64,000 bases of DNA from a virus. Under the pieces are notes generated by a model. It searched no databases and had not been told where the DNA came from. It worked only from the letters and a program-made list of their open reading frames with translations. The DNA lies in the IMG/VR virus record IMGVR_UViG_3300049846_000628, positions 147,202-211,201 of that record; one strand, given 5' to 3'. The translations under genes were made by a program, and so were the position numbers. The stretch's first letter is position 1. Each line of letters begins with the position of its first letter. Below are positions 54,791 through 63,000 of the stretch, piece after piece.

Positions 54791-57700
54791 TTAGTACCAA
54801 CTGATACGAACATATCCATCACCACCAGTTCCTCCAGTACCTGCGGTGTTTGTGGTTTCTTCATATCCACCTCCACCACCTCCACCACCTTTAGAACCAG
54901 CACCTCCTGCTCCTGCGGTAATTGTTGGTGAAGTATATAATGCTCCAGTTAGACCAGCAGCAACATAAGTATTATTTCCGTATGTGAAAGCATACGGAGT
55001 AGGATTAGACCCTACAGTTCTTGCAGTCCAAACAATTGCGTCTGTAGATGCATGTAATCTAAATGTTCCACCATAAAGATATAAATTATTTTGATAGATA
55101 AGGGCATTAATACCAGAACTCTCACTAGAAGTTCTTAAAGTCCAAGTGATTGCGTCTGTTGAAGTAGTTAATACTCCAGAAGCACCAGCAGAAACATAAA
55201 TATTATTTCCAAAAGTAAATGCATTAATATTATTAGTAGCAAACCCAGAAGTTCTTAAAGTCCAAGTGATTGCGTCTGTTGAAGTGTTTAATACTCCAGA
55301 AGAACCACCAGCAACATAAAAAGTTGTGTAAATAAGAACATTAAGTTGAGTAGTAGCACTAGAAGTTCTTAAAGTCCAAGTGATTGCGTCTGTTGAAGTA
55401 TTTAATGTTCCAGAAACACCACCAGCAACATAAGTATTATTTCCAAAAGTAAGAGCATTAATACCCAAAGGTAATCCAGAAGTTCTTAAAGTCCAAGTGA
55501 TTGCGTCTGTTGAAGTGTTTAATACTCCAGAAGAACCACCAGCAACATAAAAAGTTGTGTAAATAAGAACATTAAGTTGAGTAGTAGCACTAGAAGTTCT
55601 TAAAGTCCAAGTGATTGCGTCTGTTGAAGTATTTAATGTTCCAGAAACACCACCAGCAACATAAGTATTATTTCCAAAAGTGAGAGCATAAAGATTATTA
55701 CCACCAGTATTAGAAGTTCTTGTAGTCCATAAAAGTGCATTATCACTTGCAGCACCTCCACCACTTCCACCACCACCATAAGAAAGTCCAGTAACATTAG
55801 GTCCTAAACTTCCATTCACTTCAATTGATGTATTTGCTGCTGTGTTTGCATAATAATTAATCGTTCCTGCACCACCACCAAGAACACCAGCATTTACATT
55901 ATAAACAATTGAATGAGAACCAGAACCACCACCAGTTGTTTGATATGAAAGTGTTGATGTTGCTGCTGCCGTTGGTGTTGTACCTGGATAAAGAGAAGAT
56001 GCACCAGCAGCACCTGCACTTGCTCTTAAGTAATTAAAGTTTCTATTTGGAACTGTACCACCAGCACCAGCACCATAAGCAGTAGCACCAGAACCACCAT
56101 TCGCAGTGACTGTATAAGTTCCAGCAGGTCCAGTCCAGGATACTGTAGTGTTTGAACCTGCTTGTGCTGATAGGTCTAGTGCTGTGAGAGTTCCTGATTC
56201 TCCTCCAGCAAGATAAGTATTGTTTCCAAAAGTAAGAGCATAAATGAAATTAGTACCAAATCCAGAAGTTCTTAAAGTCCAAACAATTGCATTTGTTGAA
56301 GTGTTTAATACTCCTCCACTACCAGCAACAAAGTAATTACCGTTTTGGTAAATGAAATTACTATAAATTCCATTAGTACCAAATCCAGAGGTTCTTAAAG
56401 TCCAAACAATTGCATCTGTTGATGTTACTAAACTAGCAGTTCCTCCACCAGAAGGAACTGAACCTGCAAGATATAGATTATTTGCATAAAAAACACTTTT
56501 AACTTGATTAGTTACTAATGAAGAAGTTCTTAAAGTCCATTCAATTGCATTTGTTGAAGTGATTATTATTCCATTAAGACATCCAGCAACATAAGTATTA
56601 TTTCCAAAAGTAATAGAATAAATTGTATCTAAACCAATACCAGCAGTTCTTAAAGTCCAAGTGATTGCGTCTGTTGAAGTATTAATTTTTCCATTATCAC
56701 CACCAACAACATAAGTATTGTTTGCGAAAGTAAGAACATTAATTTGAGTAGTACCAAACCCAGAAGTTCTTAAGATCCAAGTGATTGCGTCTGTTGAAGT
56801 GTTTAATGGACTAGGAAAACTACCACCAAGAATATAGAATGATGTATAGAGGAGAGTACGAACAGAAGCAATAGCACCAGAACCAGCAGTTCTTAAGGTC
56901 CAAGTGATTGTGTCTGTTGACGTAATTAATCTTCCACTAAGACCACCAACAACATAAAGATTACTTGCATAAATTGCTGATAGATAAATTGATGTAGTAC
57001 CAGAAGTTCTTAAAGTCCAACTATTAGATATGTTTTGCCCACCACCAGTTCCACCAGCACCAACACTTACATTAAATGAAGACCCTGTGATTTGAGTTCT
57101 ATCAAGTTCCCAAGTCACTGATGCTCCACCCCCACCACCAGGACCACCAGAACCAAGACGAACTGGAGAAGCAGAAAGAGCACCAGAAGCACCAGCAGTT
57201 ATAAAGGTATTACCGACACCAACATCACCAATTAAGTTTGCGGTAGTACCAGAAGTTCTTGCAATCCAAGTAATTGCATCTGTTGAGGATAAAATACGTC
57301 CAGAGTCTCCATTTGCTACATAAGTGGAACCACTGAAAGAAAGACCACGAAGAATTGATGTTGTACCTGAAGTTCTTAGAGTCCAAGTATTAGAATCCGT
57401 AGAAGTTACAATTGCACCAGAACCACCAGCAGCAACATAAAGATTGTTTCCATAAACAACTGCATTTAGGTTTTGTGTGGTATTTGATACTATTGCACCA
57501 CTTGCAGTCCAAATAATTGCATCAGTAGAAGTATTAATTGCTCCACTATTACGAACCGCAACATAATTACTTGAAGGTGTTGCAGTATATACTAAACCAT
57601 TAATTGAATTTGATGTATCTGTTGTAGTTCTAAAAGACCAAGTAATTGTGTCTGTGGATGTTTGAAGAACACCGTTTTGTACTAGGTCTGTAAGACTTGA

Positions 57701-60091
57701 ATAAGTAGCAGTGTTTAATACTCCATTAGCACCACCAGCAACATAAAGATTGTTTCCAAAAGTAAGAGCAGTAAGATTTTGTATAGTGTTTGAAGTTCTT
57801 GCAGTCCAAATAATTGTGTCTGTTGAAATACTTATTACTCCAGAATTACCCCCTACAACATAGAGATTATTTGCAAATGTAAGAGCATTAATTTGAGTAG
57901 TACCAAACCCAGAAGTTCTTATGGTCCAAACAATTGCATCTGTTGATGCAGTTATTCTCCCACCACCATGACCAGCAACATAAGTATTATTTGCATAAGT
58001 AATTACAAAAACAGTAGCATTGTTATTATTAGAAGTTCTTAAAGTCCAGATGATTGCGTCTGTTGAAGTGTTTAATACTCCAGCAGCACCACCAGCAACA
58101 TAAAGACCACCACCATAACCAAAAGAATTAACAGCATTGCTACCAAATCCAGAGGTTCTTAAAGTCCAAGTAATTGCATCTGTTGAGGTACTTAATGTTC
58201 CAATATTAGCACCAGCAACATAAGTATTGTTTACAAAAGTAAGAGCATTAAGAGTTTGTGTTATACCAGAAGTTCTTAAAATCCAAGTGATTGCATCTGT
58301 TGAAGTGTTTAGTACTCCAAAACTACCACCAGCAAGATAAGTATTGTTTCCGTAAGAACTTGCAAGTAGAATAGCCGAACCATTAAATGCAAAAGTTCTT
58401 AAAGTCCAAGTGATTGCGTCTGTTGAGGTTGCTATCGTATTATTACTACTAGTAATAAGATAAGAATTTGTTTGGTCTGAGGCATAACTAATAGTATTAA
58501 TACCACCAAGACCTAAACCAGAAGTTCTTGCAGTCCACTGAACCGTAGGAGTTCCTAAATTACCCCCAGCAACATAAACATTACCATAAACAACACTGTT
58601 AATCGTTGCATTACCAAACCCTGTAGTTCTCAATAACCAATTGATTCCATCTGTAGTTACTGAAATTCTACCACCATTACCAAGTATATCACTACCTCCC
58701 GCAACAATATAATCGTTACTGGTTCCTATACTATTAATTGTTTGACTTAGAGTAGTTGTGCGAAGTATCCAATATATGGTGTCTGTAGAAGTGGAGAAAT
58801 ATGCACCGAATCCTTCATCATTCGTTAATGTAGAATAATTTGAGGTGTGTAATACTCCAGAAGCACCACCAGCAAGATAAATATCATTTCCAAAGGTAAG
58901 TGCATTCACTTGAGCATTAGAAAGAGAAGTTCTTAAGGTCCAAGTGATTGTGTCTGTTGAGGTAGTTAATATTCCACTCCCACCACCAGCAACATAAAGA
59001 TTGTTTGCGTAGGTGAGAGCATTAAAAATAGTAGTACCACTAGTAGTTCTCAGTACCCAAGTGATTGCATCTGTTGAGGTGCTTACTCTTCCAGCAGCAC
59101 CACCACAATACAAATATAAACTATTTGCAAAAATAAGAGTATTAATTTGACTCGCAGAACCAGAAGTTCTTAAAGTCCAGATGATTGCGTCTGTTGAAGT
59201 GTTTAATACTCCAGCAGCACCACCAGCAACATAAAGACCACCACCATAACCAAAAGAATTAACAGCATTGCTACCAAATCCAGAGGTTCTTAAAGTCCAG
59301 ATGATTGCGTCTGTTGAGGTTATTAATTTTCCAGTTTGACCACCAGCAACATAAGTGTTGTTTGCAAAAGTAAGTGCATTAATTTGACCAGTACCAAACC
59401 CAGTAGTTCTTGTACTCCAAGTGATTGCATCTGTTGATGTAGTTAAAAATTCATTTACACCGCCAGCAAAAAGACCTGCAATTATGTAAAGATTATTTGC
59501 ATAAGAAATTACCCAATTAACATTAGTATTACCTGAAGTCCTTGCTATCCAAACGATTGCATCCGTTGAAGTTCTTAAGTTTCCACCATTACCAACAACA
59601 AAATAAGTATTATTTTCATAAGTAAGACCATTAAGGGGAGAAGTAGTACCAGAAGTCCTTAAAGTCCAATAAAAAATTCCTGCTCCAGTTCCACCTAAAA
59701 GGAATGAATTATTTCTAAATCCAAGCGCATTCAGTTGTGTAGTTGTTCCCGCAGTTCTTAGTGACCACAAAGAACCAGGAACATATGCAGACAACATTGC
59801 ATTTCCACTTTCTCCACCACCACCAGCACCCGTTGCTTCAATCGTAAATTTCTTTGCTTGTGTTGGAAAGTTAAAAGTATAAGACCCTGCTGCAGTATAT
59901 TCTTGACTTGCCTGTATTGGTTCCCACGATACTGTGCTTCCATCCGTAAAGAGAAACTCATTCTCATTACCGTAAATGGTTGGAAGTGCTGCTCCTAATC
60001 TATTATCAACATACTCTTTGTAAGCAGCATCAGTACCACTTGTTGCTGTGGAAACTCCAGTGATTGAACTTAGACCTACAACAACAGGCAT
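54791..60091 (-). CDS. Giant repeat fibre protein with about 30 Asp-box repeats
   Basis: 1766 aa, ATG at 60091, one base after the stop of the next upstream gene region. Opens SSITGVSTATSGTDAAYKE, YVDNRLGAALPTI, then EYTAAGSYTFNFPTQ and IEATGAGGGGES. Arrays of Asp-box repeats sit at three places of the Gly-rich module, totalling about 30 copies; the C-terminus ends GGDGYVRISWY. Contains a 206-bp and a 138-bp perfect DNA duplication. Length variation by recombination seems likely. Probable host-recognition fibre. Confidence 0.8.
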   Translation of the reverse strand: MPVVVGLSSITGVSTATSGTDAAYKEYVDNRLGAALPTIYGNENEFLFTDGSTVSWEPIQASQEYTAAGSYTFNFPTQAKKFTIEATGAGGGGESGNAMLSAYVPGSLWSLRTAGTTTQLNALGFRNNSFLLGGTGAGIFYWTLRTSGTTSPLNGLTYENNTYFVVGNGGNLRTSTDAIVWIARTSGNTNVNWVISYANNLYIIAGLFAGGVNEFLTTSTDAITWSTRTTGFGTGQINALTFANNTYVAGGQTGKLITSTDAIIWTLRTSGFGSNAVNSFGYGGGLYVAGGAAGVLNTSTDAIIWTLRTSGSASQINTLIFANSLYLYCGGAAGRVSTSTDAITWVLRTTSGTTIFNALTYANNLYVAGGGSGILTTSTDTITWTLRTSLSNAQVNALTFGNDIYLAGGASGVLHTSNYSTLTNDEGFGAYFSTSTDTIYWILRTTTLSQTINSIGTSNDYIVAGGSDILGNGGRISVTTDGINWLLRTTGFGNATINSVVYGNVYVAGGNLGTPTVQWTARTSGLGLGGINTISYASDQTNSYLITSSNNTIATSTDAITWTLRTFAFNGSAILLASSYGNNTYLAGGSFGVLNTSTDAITWILRTSGITQTLNALTFVNNTYVAGANIGTLSTSTDAITWTLRTSGFGSNAVNSFGYGGGLYVAGGAAGVLNTSTDAIIWTLRTSNNNNATVFVITYANNTYVAGHGGGRITASTDAIVWTIRTSGFGTTQINALTFANNLYVVGGNSGVISISTDTIIWTARTSNTIQNLTALTFGNNLYVAGGANGVLNTATYSSLTDLVQNGVLQTSTDTITWSFRTTTDTSNSINGLVYTATPSSNYVAVRNSGAINTSTDAIIWTASGAIVSNTTQNLNAVVYGNNLYVAAGGSGAIVTSTDSNTWTLRTSGTTSILRGLSFSGSTYVANGDSGRILSSTDAITWIARTSGTTANLIGDVGVGNTFITAGASGALSASPVRLGSGGPGGGGGASVTWELDRTQITGSSFNVSVGAGGTGGGQNISNSWTLRTSGTTSIYLSAIYASNLYVVGGLSGRLITSTDTITWTLRTAGSGAIASVRTLLYTSFYILGGSFPSPLNTSTDAITWILRTSGFGTTQINVLTFANNTYVVGGDNGKINTSTDAITWTLRTAGIGLDTIYSITFGNNTYVAGCLNGIIITSTNAIEWTLRTSSLVTNQVKSVFYANNLYLAGSVPSGGGTASLVTSTDAIVWTLRTSGFGTNGIYSNFIYQNGNYFVAGSGGVLNTSTNAIVWTLRTSGFGTNFIYALTFGNNTYLAGGESGTLTALDLSAQAGSNTTVSWTGPAGTYTVTANGGSGATAYGAGAGGTVPNRNFNYLRASAGAAGASSLYPGTTPTAAATSTLSYQTTGGGSGSHSIVYNVNAGVLGGGAGTINYYANTAANTSIEVNGSLGPNVTGLSYGGGGSGGGAASDNALLWTTRTSNTGGNNLYALTFGNNTYVAGGVSGTLNTSTDAITWTLRTSSATTQLNVLIYTTFYVAGGSSGVLNTSTDAITWTLRTSGLPLGINALTFGNNTYVAGGVSGTLNTSTDAITWTLRTSSATTQLNVLIYTTFYVAGGSSGVLNTSTDAITWTLRTSGFATNNINAFTFGNNIYVSAGASGVLTTSTDAITWTLRTSSESSGINALIYQNNLYLYGGTFRLHASTDAIVWTARTVGSNPTPYAFTYGNNTYVAAGLTGALYTSPTITAGAGGAGSKGGGGGGGGYEETTNTAGTGGTGGDGYVRISWY
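55245..55681. repeat. 206-base perfect direct duplication
   Basis: 55245-55450 and 55476-55681 are identical by my reading, offset 231 bases (77 codons, two repeat units), so the reading frame is kept. Confidence 0.85.
58031..59299. repeat. 138-base perfect duplication, dispersed
   Basis: 58031-58168 and 59162-59299 are identical, offset 1131 bases (377 codons). Both encode the same segment around GYGGGLYVAGGAAGVLNTST, in different arrays of the same protein. Confidence 0.82.
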
Positions 60092-60092
60092 A

Positions 60093-63000
60093 TCAACCCT
60101 CCTCCAGTCTTCTCTTCAGTTCTTGTATCTCTTTGTTTTGTTCTTTGATTGCTTCAATCAAGAGACCTACAATGTTTCCATAAGCAACTGATTTAGTTTC
60201 ATTATTTGGTGCTGGTTGTTTTGGATATACAACCTCAGGAATAATCTCTTCAACTTCTTGTGCAATCACACCAATTTGTTTATCTCCATTATCTATACGA
60301 GTAAATTCAACTCCTCTGAGAGATAGAACTTTTTCAAGAGCATTTTCAATTGTTTGAACATCTGTCTTCAGTTTTTTATCGGAGTTTGCTGTGACTGTAC
60401 CACCAGCAACTAAGTTTCCTGTTGATGGGTTGAATGTGAGTTTTGTAGATGATACATTAATAGATGTAACTGTCCCACTTGTAGCATCATCAAATAAAAC
60501 ATAACGTGTTGCGTTTGTTGAAGTATCATCAGTAACCGTTAGACCAGCACTAATACCAGTTAAGCTTGAACCATCTCCAAAATAAGTAACACCAATACCA
60601 CCTACTGTTGCACCTGTTCCAACTGGTGTGATGCGGAAGTTTCCAATCGTTGAAATACCAGAAATTGAAAGTCCAGTACCAACAATGTTATCTGAGATTG
60701 TGATTGTTGCAATACCTGTAGCAGCAGTAGCAGTAGCAATTACATTAGAACCAACGAAGTTTAACTGAGATATACTATTAGCAGCACCAATGATTGTACC
60801 TTCATCTCTAACTGTTAAACCAGTAATAGCATTGGATGGTGCCGCATTAACCCAAGAAGGAGCACTAGTTCCTCCATTAGACTGTAATATTTGTCCAGAA
60901 GAACCGTTTGCTAAGAATGCCGTTGTGTCAGCAGCAGATTGGTAAACAATTGTTCCACCAGATCCACCTTTGAGGTTTGTTGATATACCAGCACTAGTAG
61001 CGAAAGTTGCTATGCCTGCTACATTAGAATATCCTGAGAACGTAGAGAATCCTGATGTATTTGAGTATCCTGAGAACGTAGAGAACCCAGAAACACCAGA
61101 GTAGGTTGATACTCCAGCCGTTACTGCATAAGTAGAAACACCTGATGTATTTGAGTATCCAGAGAAGGTAGAGAATCCTGATGTATTAGCGTATCCAGAG
61201 AAAGTAGAAACACCTGATGTATTAGCGTATCCTGAGAACGTAGAGAATCCTGATGTATTTGAGTATCCTGAGAAAGTAGAGAACCCAGAAACACCAGAGT
61301 AGGTTGATACTCCAGCCGTTACTGCATAAGTAGCAATACCAGATACGTTAGCGTATCCAGAGAAGGTAGAGAACCCAGAAACACCAGAGTAGGTTGATAC
61401 TCCAGCCGTTACTGCATAAGTAGAAACACCTGATGTATTAGCGTACCCAGAGAAGGTAGAGAATCCAGATACGTTAGCGTATCCAGAGAAAGTAGAAACA
61501 CCTGATGTATTAGCATAAGTAGCAATACCAGATACGTTAGCGTATCCTGAGAAAGTAGAAACACCTGATGTATTAGCATAAGTAGCAATACCAGATACAT
61601 TAGCGTACCCAGAGAAGGTAGAGAATCCAGATACGTTAGCGTATCCAGAGAACGTAGAGAATCCAGATACATTAGAATAAGTTGCTACACCTGCTACATT
61701 AGAATACCCAGAGAACGTAGAGAATCCAGATACATTAGCGTACCCAGAGAAGGTAGAGAATCCAGATACGTTAGCGTATCCAGAGAAAGTAGAAACACCT
61801 GATGTATTAGCGTATCCAGAGAACGTAGAGAATCCAGATACATTAGAATAAGTTGCTACACCTGCTACATTAGAATACCCAGAGAACGTAGAGAATCCAG
61901 ATACATTAGCGTACCCAGAGAAGGTAGAGAATCCAGATACGTTAGCGTATCCAGAGAAAGTAGAAACACCTGATGTATTAGCATAAGTAGCAATACCAGA
62001 TACGTTAGCGTATCCTGAGAAAGTAGAAACACCTGATGTATTAGCATAAGTAGCAATACCAGATACGTTAGCGTATCCTGAGAAAGTAGAAACACCTGAT
62101 GTATTTGAGTATCCAGAGAACGTAGAGAATCCAGATACATTAGCGTACCCAGAGAAGGTAGAGAATCCAGATACATTAGAATAAGTTGCTACACCAGATG
62201 CATTAGAATAAGTTGCTACACCTGCTACATTAGAATACCCAGAGAACGTAGAGAATCCTGATGTGTTAGAGTACCCAGAGAACGTAGAGAATCCAGATAC
62301 ATTAGAATAAGTTGCTACACCAGATGCATTAGAATAAGTTGCTACACCTGCTACATTAGAATACCCAGAGAACGTAGAGAATCCAGATACGTTAGCGTAT
62401 CCTGAGAAGGTAGAGAATCCTGATGTGTTAGAGTACCCAGAGAACGTAGAGAATCCTGATGTGTTAGAGTACCCAGAGAACGTAGAGAATCCTGCTACAT
62501 TAGCATAAGTTGCGCTTGTAGCATTACCGCTAAATGATGCAGCAGTAATAATACCAGAGGCATTAATATTCCTTACAACTGCTAAGTCTCTTTCTGTAAA
62601 TTGAACTGAACCAGCAGCAAGTCTGGTTCCTGATGGGAATTGTGTTGAACCAATACCAATCGCGTAGTTACTTAACCAAGCGTCAGTATTCAGTCCAGCA
62701 AAAGCACCTGCCTGGAACCACATAAATTTCTTATATGTGGCGGGTAAGGACTCACCAATTGCTACATTAACAAGTTGAACTAATGGATTTCCTTCAGTAG
62801 ATGCAATTGCAATACCACCGTGATTTGCTGTAGTATCTGTAGAAGCATCTTGATTTGAACTGTTAGTAGTAAATCCAAGGATTATATCAGCATCACTAAC
62901 TCTAAAATCCTGTACGATAACATAAGCAGATGTACCACCAACAGTAATATTACCAGTTACATTTAAATTATTGTTAACTTGTAAATCATTTCCAATTGTT

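Larger units (their letters stand above)
49600..60000. repeat. Asp-box repeat family across three fibre genes
   Basis: About 55 copies of a roughly 114-120 base unit (38-40 codons) on the minus strand, sharing the DNA core CCAAGTGATTGCGTCTGTTG read on the plus strand. The protein core S-T-D-A-I-T-W is one residue shorter than the canonical Asp-box S-x-D-x-G-x-T-W; one copy keeps the canonical form. Copies occur in separate arrays inside a glycine-rich module. Confidence 0.85.

Noticed and set aside
49600-60000. Possible diversity-generating retroelement targets because of variable fibre repeats
   Set aside because: No reverse transcriptase, no template repeat with adenine-biased changes; variation fits duplication and recombination.
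61865-62176. Leu-rich alternative frame inside the fibre repeats
   Set aside because: By-product of the 36-base repeat read in another frame; no start context and no independent support.
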